Below are positions 1 through 6,923 of a stretch of 34,509 bases of DNA, piece by piece. Both the position numbers and the translations under genes were made by a program. Position 1 is the stretch's first letter; the number at the start of each line of letters is the position of its first letter. Below the pieces are notes generated by a model. The model did not search any database. It saw only the letters and a list, made by a program, of their open reading frames with translations, and was not told the origin of the DNA. Location: assembly GCA_947088675.1 (NCBI GenBank), contig CAMUHN010000035.1, positions 1 through 34,509 of the forward strand, read 5' to 3'. This stretch comes from an uncultured Roseburia sp. GTDB lineage: Bacteria; Bacillota; Clostridia; Lachnospirales; Lachnospiraceae.

Positions 1-7
1 CTTGTTT

Positions 8-36
8 ATATTACCACCTAAAATCTGGTATGTCAA
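8..36 (-). promoter_or_regulatory. SigA-type promoter reading out of the window
   Basis: On the minus strand, TTGACA (31-36) and TAATAT (8-13) are separated by exactly 17 nt, so a strong promoter points towards a gene beyond the left edge. TACCA and TGGTA form a short inverted repeat filling the spacer, which could be a repressor site. The gene it serves is not in the window. Confidence 0.6.
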
Positions 37-82
37 CACTTTTTTTCATTTTTTTACAATTTTTTTCTAACAGATGACACGC

Positions 83-1282
83 CTAAATTACGCGTATCAT
101 CTGCACGATTTCTGACAGCTGTTTTGATTTCTCCTCGTAGGTTTCTTCGGTCATCGCATCGGTAAAAAATCCAATTTCCTCGGACAGGTCATGTACTTCC
201 AAATACTCTACGTCGCCAAATACGGCTTCTATGGACTCTTTCTGATCTGTTGTACGAACAAAATAGCGGTTTTTCATTTTTCCGGGATCTGACAGAATTA
301 ATTTCTCTGATTTCCATTCCACTGGCAGATTCTTTCCGACATTTTTTGCAATTTCTACCATATCGGCAACCACTGCGCTCGCAGTCGGCAGTTTTCCCGC
401 TCCGCTCCCATAGAACATCGCATCTCCCAAAACATTGCCATGTACAAAAATTGCATTAAATACGTCGTTAACGGCATAAAGCGGATGGGACGGCTCTAAA
501 AGGTAAGGCGCTACTCTGACTGCATATCCGTCATCTGTTTTTTTACTTACTGCAAGAAGTTTAATTGCCCGGCCCGCCATCTTTGCATACTTCATATCTT
601 CGGCTGAAATTTTTGTAATTCCCTCTGTCGGAATATCCTCGTAATCAACCTGCTGTCCGCTTACAATCGAAGTCAATATCGCTATTTTACGACAGGCATC
701 GTATCCTTCGATATCGGCTGTCGGATCTTTTTCCGCAAATCCTTTTTCCTGCGCATCTTTTAAAACCTCATCAAATGCCATTCCGTCCTGTGACATTTTT
801 GTCATCATATAGTTTGTCGTCCCGTTCACAATACCCGTAATTTCCTCTATGACATCTGCAGTCAGGCAGGACAATAGAGGACGGATAATCGGAATACCGC
901 CGCCAACGCTTGCCTCAAACATAAAGTTTACGTTCTTTTCTCTTGCAAGTTGAAGCAGTTCCGCTCCTTTCACTGCGACCAGCGCTTTATTGGATGTGGT
1001 AACATGCTTGCCGGCTTTGAGCATTTCTTTTACAAATGTATAAGCAGGTTCCACACCGCCCATTGTCTCCACTACTATTTTTATTTCCGGATCGTCTGCG
1101 ATGATCTTATAATGATCAACAATTTTATCCTGAATCGGTGATCCGGTAAAATCTCTGATATCCAGAATATATTTTACCTCTATCTCTTCTCCAACACGTT
1201 TCGCGATGCTCTTCCGGTTTACTTGCAATACTTCTACTACGCCGGAACCGATTGTGCCGTATCCCATTACTGCTGCTTTCAT
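83..1282 (-). CDS. hom: Homoserine dehydrogenase
   Basis: Reduces aspartate semialdehyde to homoserine with NAD(P)H, the branch point to threonine and methionine. The 399-residue protein opens with a Rossmann nucleotide-binding motif (GYGTIGSG, residues 7-14). It carries the family's catalytic-domain signatures, including VNGTTNYMM and the stretch around GFAEKDPTADIEGYDACRK, and ends in a roughly 80-residue ACT-like tail. The start at 1282 follows AAAGGGAATAAT. An in-frame ATG ten codons upstream has no ribosome binding site and would put extra residues before the Rossmann strand. It lies downstream of an ACT-domain gene on the same strand, separated by a structured repeat (1313-1439). No terminator is visible before the window edge. 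Identity is confident; feedback regulation through the tail is inferred from the family. Confidence 0.96.
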   Translation of the reverse strand: MKAAVMGYGTIGSGVVEVLQVNRKSIAKRVGEEIEVKYILDIRDFTGSPIQDKIVDHYKIIADDPEIKIVVETMGGVEPAYTFVKEMLKAGKHVTTSNKALVAVKGAELLQLAREKNVNFMFEASVGGGIPIIRPLLSCLTADVIEEITGIVNGTTNYMMTKMSQDGMAFDEVLKDAQEKGFAEKDPTADIEGYDACRKIAILTSIVSGQQVDYEDIPTEGITKISAEDMKYAKMAGRAIKLLAVSKKTDDGYAVRVAPYLLEPSHPLYAVNDVFNAIFVHGNVLGDAMFYGSGAGKLPTASAVVADMVEIAKNVGKNLPVEWKSEKLILSDPGKMKNRYFVRTTDQKESIEAVFGDVEYLEVHDLSEEIGFFTDAMTEETYEEKSKQLSEIVQMIRVI

Positions 1283-1312
1283 TATTATTCCCTTTCCTTT
1301 CCTGACTTCCAT

Positions 1313-1439
1313 GTCGCGGCTCTGCCGCGACTCATATCCGCGCGGAGAATTCCCTGTTTTTGGGGATTCTCTGGTGTGAGACTTAGAACTTCTTCGCGAA
1401 ACAGCCTTTGCTGTGAGCGATTAGAAGTTCTTCTCACAC
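1313..1439 (-). repeat. Structured intergenic repeat element, copy 1
   Basis: Read on the minus strand, the element starts in the TAG stop codon of the ACT gene. A long stem pairs GTGTGAG (1374-1380) with CTCACAC (1433-1439) and AGAACTTC (1385-1392) with GAAGTTCT (1424-1431). Its apical part holds a small hairpin (ACAGC-AAAG-GCTGT). A second hairpin follows (about 1344-1372), then the core GCGGATATGAGTCGCGG (1325-1341), whose end forms an 8-bp stem with 1313-1320. The second copy at 29210-29345 has the same core and fold. Family name unknown; it could be a MITE-like repeat or a structured RNA. Confidence 0.7.
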
Positions 1440-1882
1440 TATTCGCTGCCCAGTATTTTCACATAATGAATACCGTCCTGTTCCTCGATATGAGCAACCA
1501 TTTCCTCAATATCCCCGGTCTGCGGCAAAACATCAATGCTAAGCGTCAGCGATGCAATTCCGTTAATCGGGATGCTCTGATGAATTGTTAAAATATTTGC
1601 ATGAACTTCAGCCACTGCCTTTAACACGACCGAGAGTAAACCGGGTTCATCGTCCAGCTGAATCACCATTGTGATCGTCTTGCCTTTCGCCGTCTCATGA
1701 AACGGAAAAATATCGTCTTTGTACTTATAAAAAGAACTTCTGCTGATTCCCATTTTTTCGGCAGCTTCCTGTACGGAAGCTGTTTTGCCGGAATCCAGCA
1801 GTCTCTTTGCTTCTACGACCCTTAACAAAACATCCGGAACCGCCCGTTCTTTTAATACAAAAAAACGTCCTTTTTCCTGCAT
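1439..1882 (-). CDS. ACT domain-containing protein (PheB-like)
   Basis: A 147-residue protein. Residues 1-60 include a helix-turn-helix-like segment (VQEAAEKMGISRSSFYKYKDDIF) and residues 70-147 form an ACT amino-acid-binding domain (TITMVIQLDDEPGLLSVVLKAVAEV...). This is the layout of the PheB/UPF0735 family, found next to homoserine dehydrogenase in many Firmicutes. It is probably an amino-acid-sensing regulator, but its ligand is unknown. The start at 1882 follows AGAGGAAAGG. A longer reading frame to 2089 would overlap the ydjH-like gene and has no ribosome binding site. Its stop codon is the first triplet of the structured repeat. Promoter TTGCGG-17 nt-TATGAT lies at 1947-1975. Confidence 0.9.
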   Translation of the reverse strand: MQEKGRFFVLKERAVPDVLLRVVEAKRLLDSGKTASVQEAAEKMGISRSSFYKYKDDIFPFHETAKGKTITMVIQLDDEPGLLSVVLKAVAEVHANILTIHQSIPINGIASLTLSIDVLPQTGDIEEMVAHIEEQDGIHYVKILGSE

Positions 1883-1946
1883 ACAATTCCAATCCTTTCC
1901 TCTTTCCACTGTCTTTGGGACGCTTACAACTGTTTTCACGAAAAAG

Positions 1947-1975
1947 ATCATAACACAAAGAGGCTGCTGCCGCAA
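1947..1975 (-). promoter_or_regulatory. Promoter of the ACT-hom pair
   Basis: TTGCGG (1970-1975) and TATGAT (1947-1952) are 17 nt apart, with a leader of about 60 nt to the ATG at 1882. The -35 and spacer overlap the terminator-like hairpin at 1957-1982. Confidence 0.55.
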
Positions 1976-1982
1976 CCTCTTT
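1957..1982 (-). terminator. Terminator-like hairpin after the ydjH-like gene
   Basis: AAAGAGG (1976-1982, minus-strand reading) pairs with CCTCTTT (1957-1963), extended by TTGC/GCAG around a GGCA loop. It is followed by GTGTTATGATCTTTTT, a delayed U-rich stretch. It lies 15 nt past the TPM gene stop. Confidence 0.45.
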
Positions 1983-1997
1983 TCCCAAAATTCAATT

Positions 1998-2837
1998 TCA
2001 AAATTTCCTGCTTCCTCCGCCATGACTTCGTCCGCTGCTGCTGTGGTGCGTTGTACTGCGCGTGCCGCTATGGTTTGACGTGGCGCCACCGCCTGATGTC
2101 TGTATCCTGTGATGACTGATATGCTGACCGATCAGAACATCCTCATTTCTGCTGAGACTGACGCTTCCAAACTGACGTGCATCGTATCCGGAAACGCCAA
2201 ATTTCAGTCGATAACTGCCGATAATCGACATAAAGACAATCACCCCGACGATACAGGCAACAAGACCTGCGAGCAGCGCTTCCAATCCTGTAATCTGACG
2301 ATACCTGGAAATCTCCCCGGTCTGCTCATCATAGTTATACTGCCCTTCCGGTACCCCATCCTCATAAGCATTTTCAAGACCGGACAGCATTCGAAGAAAA
2401 CAATCTTTGTACGCGCCGTCACTGACATATGCAAACGCGTCATCCAATGTACGCTCAATCCTCTGATCTGTCATAAAACGAATGACAGCGCCGCAGGTAG
2501 AAATTGTGATTTCGCGGTTGTCAAGATCAATCAGCAGCGCAGCCCCGTCTTCCCCTCCTGCAGTATGCGCGTCAAAAAAGTCGTCTGCGTACTGCCTGGA
2601 TGTCCTGCCTCCTGCATGATCAGTTGTAACTGCATAGATGCTCCATCCCGATTCTTCCGAAAATGCAGAAAGTTTCCCGTTCAACTCGACAATTTCCTCT
2701 TCCGTTAAAATATCTGCATCGTCGTAGACATTACCGATTTGCGCAGCCAGAACTGGCGCAATACAATGTAGAATCAAAAACAACGCAGCCAAAAAACCGG
2801 CTGCCGCCTTTTTGGGATATGCCTGACCTGTCACCAT
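1998..2837 (-). CDS. TPM domain membrane protein (YdjH-like)
   Basis: A 279-residue exported and anchored protein. A signal peptide or anchor occupies residues 1-32 (AAAGFLAALFLILHCIAPVLAAQ). A TPM domain follows, beginning at IGNVYDDADILTEEEIVELNGKL and containing GAALLIDLDNREITIST. A transmembrane helix lies near residues 185-207, and the C-terminus is a Gly/Ser/His-rich tail ending GGGSRKF, as in many TPM proteins. The start at 2837 has GGCAGGAGG at good spacing and overlaps the previous gene by 7 nt (ATGGTGA), so translation is probably coupled. Order and domains match B. subtilis ydjH, which works with ydjG and ydjI in envelope-stress PspA localisation; that role here is inferred. Confidence 0.85.
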   Translation of the reverse strand: MVTGQAYPKKAAAGFLAALFLILHCIAPVLAAQIGNVYDDADILTEEEIVELNGKLSAFSEESGWSIYAVTTDHAGGRTSRQYADDFFDAHTAGGEDGAALLIDLDNREITISTCGAVIRFMTDQRIERTLDDAFAYVSDGAYKDCFLRMLSGLENAYEDGVPEGQYNYDEQTGEISRYRQITGLEALLAGLVACIVGVIVFMSIIGSYRLKFGVSGYDARQFGSVSLSRNEDVLIGQHISHHRIQTSGGGATSNHSGTRSTTHHSSSGRSHGGGSRKF

Positions 2838-3877
2838 AAATAATATCCTCCTGCCAGTCCGATTGCAAAAACCGCCAGTGCAGAAAGAACGCTTACCAGC
2901 AATACTTTCCCATAGTGAATCGGCAATTTCCCGCATACCTTTCCTGTCTGTGCATTCATGGAATAAAAATAGACGTTATTTTCCGCTGCTTTGTATGTAA
3001 TTGTCCAAACCGGAAAAAGGGCATATTTGAATTTCTCATCTGTCTCACGAAATGCGGCATGATGCACCGAAACAGAGCTGTACCCCGCAATGGTATCCGT
3101 CATCAGCGTTTTTGCATGTTGTTTCATCGTACTGCGCACATCTGCCTGCATTTCTTCCCGTTCCACATCACGCCGTTCAGCCAGGAATCCGGACAGATAT
3201 CCCATCCGAAAAGGCTTCATCGTCTCAAACCGGTATGGCAGAATCCCCTGCGCTAACACAGCGTTTGCTTTCTTTAACGCATTTACGGATAAATTTTTCA
3301 GCGTTATCTGCCCGTCGCGCAAAATCCGATACTGTTTTGTCTCCGTGTACTGCACATTCCCGGAACGCCAGGTACGTATATTTTTCGCTTCTCCCTGTAT
3401 GTTTCCATCATATGTTACATCATAGAGCCAATAGGGAAAATACACACCGGAAATGCGCTCAATCTGATCTCTGTTCCAAAAAGAGCGCGGGACAAATTTC
3501 TTCTTTTTTATATATGCAAGAAATCCCTCCACCGCTTTTTCTCTTGTAATCTCAAACGGAATTACAAGATCCGGCAGATACCGTCCCTCCAGCCGGCCGC
3601 CAAGTACGACAGGATTTTGACAGTAGTAACAAAACGTCGCCGCCGTCGTACTGTCGGTGACAATCTGCGCACCGCAGGAGGGACAGTGATAGACAACGGC
3701 CTCGTCCTCTTTTCGCTCGTTTTGCCCGCTCTCGTCCTGCGCCTGTTCCTGGGCCATGTCGTCTAACTGCTGCTGTGTAAAATAAGAAATGCAATATTCG
3801 CATTTATATTGCTGCGACGCAGGGTCAAACAGCAATTCACCGTCACAATTCGGACATTTATAACTGATCGACGCCAT
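2831..3877 (-). CDS. Zinc-ribbon membrane protein (YdjG-like)
   Basis: A 348-residue protein with two zinc ribbons at its N-terminus: CPNC...CEYC (residues 8-29) and CPSC...CYYC (about 65-86). A soluble domain of about 230 residues follows. The C-terminus is a single transmembrane helix (VLLVSVLSALAVFAIGLAGGYYLW), which would tether the protein with its ribbons in the cytosol. The start at 3877 is preceded by GGGAGG and lies 14 nt after the SPFH gene. Layout and neighbours match B. subtilis YdjG. Function is inferred as part of a three-protein membrane complex. Confidence 0.85.
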   Translation of the reverse strand: MASISYKCPNCDGELLFDPASQQYKCEYCISYFTQQQLDDMAQEQAQDESGQNERKEDEAVVYHCPSCGAQIVTDSTTAATFCYYCQNPVVLGGRLEGRYLPDLVIPFEITREKAVEGFLAYIKKKKFVPRSFWNRDQIERISGVYFPYWLYDVTYDGNIQGEAKNIRTWRSGNVQYTETKQYRILRDGQITLKNLSVNALKKANAVLAQGILPYRFETMKPFRMGYLSGFLAERRDVEREEMQADVRSTMKQHAKTLMTDTIAGYSSVSVHHAAFRETDEKFKYALFPVWTITYKAAENNVYFYSMNAQTGKVCGKLPIHYGKVLLVSVLSALAVFAIGLAGGYYLW

Positions 3878-3891
3878 AAAATTCCTCCCGT

Positions 3892-5142
3892 TTAAACGCG
3901 CGCAGCGCCGCAGTTACTGCAGAATTTCCCGCTGTTTTTTGTGCCGCAGGCACATACCCATTCCGCTGCAGGCGCCGGTTTCCCGCAGTTACTGCAGAAT
4001 TTCCCGCTGTTTTTTGTGCCGCAGGCGCATACCCATTCCGCCGCAGGCGCCGGTTTCCCGCAGTTACTGCAGAATTTCCCGCTGTTTTTTGCACCGCAGG
4101 CGCATGCCCATTCATTTTGGGCAGGGGCAGACCGCGCAGCCTGTTGTTGATTCATCTGCATCTGCGCAAGATTTGTCCGGGAAGCCGTTCCCATCATAGC
4201 TCCGCCGGCATTCATGCCGGCGCCCATGCCCATAAATCCTGCCATAGCGCCGTTTGCATTGGAACCTGCCGCTTCCATTCCCCTTGCAAACGCCCCCTGT
4301 ACATAACCCTCCCGGACAGACGGATCGCCCAGCATCGCACCCTGATTGCGCATATTGATCAGCTTTTGTGATTCCTCGTCGTAGGTCAGACTCGCAATCC
4401 CGACTGACTGCACTTCCATACCGCGCATCCTGTTCCACTCTTCGTCAAGCGTATCCGCCATATATTTTCCAAGCTCTCTCGCTTTCGAAGTGACAAAGGA
4501 GATACGTGTCCCGTCTGCCGACATCTGATTGATGGACGACTGCAGCGCTTCCAAAAATTCGGAAAGATACTGCTCATTAATGGAATCAATCTCCACCTGC
4601 TCTTTATTTCTCGGTATCACCTCGGAATAAAACAACAGCGGATTTGTAATTTTCACCGAATATGTGCCGTGTGCACGCAAAAACAGTTCGGCATTATAAA
4701 AATTATCAAAATAATTGATCGGATTTCTTGTTCCGAATTTAATCCCTTTGATTTCCTGCAGATTAATAAAATATACTTTCTGCGCCGACGACGGCGTTCC
4801 GCCGTATCTGATACGACCAAATACCTCTCGCAGCGATTCGCCAAACTCCCCGTTAAACATGGATGGCATAGACGAATTCTGCACTTTGTAATACCCCGGC
4901 TCCGCCGTATAGTCCACAACCCTGCCGCCGTCTGCCAACATCATAAACTGATTGTCATATACATGGATCACAGAACCGTTAGATACCGTATTAGAGGTCT
5001 TTTTTGTATTCTGGCCATTTCGCTTTGCGACACCGGCCGTAAATACCGTATGCCCGCCCATATCAGCAGCCTCGTACACCTCAAGCCACTGGTCCGCAAG
5101 CCCTCCTCCTATCGACTGTGCAACAGCTTTTATAATTCCCAT
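3892..5142 (-). CDS. SPFH domain protein with C-terminal zinc ribbons (YdjI-like)
   Basis: A 416-residue protein. Residues 1-290 form an SPFH/virion-core-like domain (MGIIKAVAQSIGGGLADQWLEVYEA...). It is followed by a Gly/Met-rich linker (GAMAGFMGMGAGMNAGGAMMG) and three near-identical zinc ribbons, each CACG-x8-CSNC. The ribbons are encoded by a 75-bp tandem repeat (3910-4113). The start at 5142 is set by GGAGG and by the conserved MGIIKA N-terminus; the frame is open upstream into prfB but that part is not conserved. It sits 14 nt after prfB and heads the ydjI-ydjG-ydjH-like trio. B. subtilis YdjI recruits PspA to membranes with its partners; no pspA is present here. Confidence 0.87.
   Translation of the reverse strand: MGIIKAVAQSIGGGLADQWLEVYEAADMGGHTVFTAGVAKRNGQNTKKTSNTVSNGSVIHVYDNQFMMLADGGRVVDYTAEPGYYKVQNSSMPSMFNGEFGESLREVFGRIRYGGTPSSAQKVYFINLQEIKGIKFGTRNPINYFDNFYNAELFLRAHGTYSVKITNPLLFYSEVIPRNKEQVEIDSINEQYLSEFLEALQSSINQMSADGTRISFVTSKARELGKYMADTLDEEWNRMRGMEVQSVGIASLTYDEESQKLINMRNQGAMLGDPSVREGYVQGAFARGMEAAGSNANGAMAGFMGMGAGMNAGGAMMGTASRTNLAQMQMNQQQAARSAPAQNEWACACGAKNSGKFCSNCGKPAPAAEWVCACGTKNSGKFCSNCGKPAPAAEWVCACGTKNSGKFCSNCGAARV
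3910..4113 (-). repeat. 75-bp tandem repeat coding for zinc ribbons
   Basis: Units begin at 3910, 3985 and 4060. The first two are full 75-bp copies differing at a handful of bases, and the third is a partial copy of about 54 bp. Each encodes one CACG...CSNC ribbon plus a GKPAPAAEW linker. Near-identity at the DNA level suggests recent duplication, so copy number may vary among strains. Confidence 0.9.
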
Positions 5143-5156
5143 CGTAATCCTCCATT

Positions 5157-6297
5157 TTATGTTTCTTCGTCCTGGCCGGATCTCTTCGGACATCCCAGAG
5201 AAAGCCACTTCAGATAACCGTTCATAAAAATATCTATCCTGCCGTCTAACACACTGTCTACATTTCCGGTTTCCACCCCAGTTCTGTGATCCTTGACCAT
5301 GGTGTATGGCTGCATCACATAGGAGCGTATCTGGTTTCCCCACCCGATCTCCGTCACCTCTCCTCGTATGCCTGCCGCTTTCTCTGCATTTTCCTGTTGT
5401 TTTAAAAGATACAGCTTTGCTTTTAACATCTGCATGGCTTTATCCTTGTTCTGAAACTGCGAGCGCTCATTCTGGCACTGTACGACAATTCCGGTCGGAA
5501 GATGCGTAATTCGTATTGCGGACGATGTCTTATTGATATGCTGGCCGCCGGCCCCGCTGGAACGATAAGTATCAATCCGAAGATCGTCCTCATTAATCAA
5601 TACGTCAACATCCTCCTCTATATCAGGCATCACATCGCAGGAAACAAACGAAGTCTGTCGTTTTCCGGCGGCATTAAACGGTGAAATGCGCACCAGGCGG
5701 TGCACACCCTTTTCCGATTTCAGATATCCGTAAGCATTATCCCCGTTCACCTGAAAGGTAATGGATTTTATTCCCGCCTCGTCCCCATCCAAAAAGTCAA
5801 GCACCTCGGCAGAAAATCCCTTATCGTCGGCCCATCTGGAAAACATACGGTATAACATGGAGGCCCAGTCGCACGATTCTGTTCCGCCGGCGCCCGCATG
5901 CAGCGAGACAATCGCATTGCAGCCGTCGTATTCGCCGGACAGAAGCGTCTTAATCCTGATATTTTCAAAAGATTCGGTAAATGTTTTGAGCAATTCTTCA
6001 ATTTCGGGAATCAATGAGGCGTCGTTCTCTTCATATCCCATCTCAATCAACGTCTCCATATCCTCGAACTGTGTCTTTAAAGCTTTGTAAGCTTCCATAT
6101 CGTCTTTGATGCTTTTTAACTGCTTCATTTTTTTCTGAGATAATTCGGGCTGCTCCCAGAAATCGGGCGCTTCCATCTCACGCTCTAACTCCTCTGCCTG
6201 CTGTTCTTTATTTGGCAGGTCAAAGTGAATCCCTCACTTCCTGCAGCGGCGCCCTGTATGCGTTCAGGGTCACTTTAAATTGATCTAATTCTACCAC
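5157..6297 (-). CDS. prfB: Peptide chain release factor 2, programmed +1 frameshift
   Basis: Terminates translation at UGA and UAA. The gene starts with GTG at 6297 behind AGAGGTGATACT. After 25 codons it meets an in-frame TGA (6220-6222) in CTT TGA C. A +1 shift at CTT continues as DLPNKEQQAEELEREMEAPDFW... to 5157, giving 379 residues. An upstream GAGGG supplies the internal Shine-Dalgarno that stimulates shifting. Counting through the shift puts the SPF stop-recognition tripeptide at residues 205-207 and GGQ at 250-252, the same numbers as E. coli RF2. The autoregulatory shift means low RF2 raises its own synthesis. The ydjI-like gene follows after 14 nt. Confidence 0.97.
6219..6241 (-). 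promoter_or_regulatory. prfB: RF2 programmed frameshift site
   Basis: CTT (6223-6225) is followed by TGA (6220-6222) and C (6219). A Shine-Dalgarno-like GAGGG lies 5 nt before CTT, slightly further than the usual 3-nt spacing. The UGA is codon 26, as in E. coli. Confidence 0.95.
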
Positions 6298-6370
6298 AGT
6301 ATCACCTCTTTCATTTTTTAGTGTCTATTATCAGAAACAAAACTGTTTCAAATAACCGTTTCCACTTTTT

Positions 6371-6862
6371 CTATTTTTCTCTTCTCTGCAGGCTGCGCCG
6401 CCGAATCGCTGCGATACCGGCTGTCAGCGCCACAGCGATCACAGCTCCCGTACCGTCGATCAGAACGTCTTTTACGCTGCCGGACCGTCCCGGCACAAAA
6501 AGCTGATGAAATTCGTCTGATGCGGCATACAAAAGGGACAGCAGGAGACAGAGCATATAACAGCGCCGCTTTGTTACATCCATACAACTGAAAAACAAAA
6601 ACATAAGCGATGCCAGCACTGCATATTCCGTCATATGCGCCGCCTTGCGAAGCGGCGGATTTAACAGCTGTGCATACACTTCTTTCTGCCGGTCGCTCAG
6701 ACGGTTTCCCGTTATTTCATCTGCAATTCTGATCATCCGGTATGCCAGAGTTCCGCTGACTTCTCCAGACTCTTTCGCGGGCTGTGCGGAGAAACAGAAA
6801 ATCAGTATCATCCACGCAAGCAGCAATCCCCCTGTCAAAATTCGGCAAATCGTTTTCTTCAT
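6371..6862 (-). CDS. VanZ family membrane protein
   Basis: A 163-residue protein with four predicted membrane helices. It has family hallmarks: the segment LIFCFSAQPAKES after helix 1, RKAAHMTEYAVLASL, and SDEFHQLFVPGRSGSVKDVLIDGTGA before the last helix. VanZ homologues are linked to teicoplanin resistance in enterococci, but most have no known role. The start at 6862 (MKKTICRIL) follows AAAAGGATCAGGG. An ATG 15 codons upstream (6907) with a weaker AAGG site is possible and lies 16 nt past ctpA. The position between ctpA and prfB suggests cotranscription with the envelope block. Confidence 0.85.
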   Translation of the reverse strand: MKKTICRILTGGLLLAWMILIFCFSAQPAKESGEVSGTLAYRMIRIADEITGNRLSDRQKEVYAQLLNPPLRKAAHMTEYAVLASLMFLFFSCMDVTKRRCYMLCLLLSLLYAASDEFHQLFVPGRSGSVKDVLIDGTGAVIAVALTAGIAAIRRRSLQRREK

Positions 6863-6923
6863 CCTGTACCCTGATCCTTTTTTATGCTTATGCTTACACT
6901 CTGTCATGCCTTAAGAACGCTTC

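Noticed and set aside
1883-2089. Longer start for the ACT-domain protein
   Set aside because: It would overlap the TPM gene, run through the promoter and terminator, and lack a ribosome binding site.
3910-4113. CRISPR-like regular repeats
   Set aside because: The repeats are contiguous, coding and in frame with zinc ribbons; there are no spacers.
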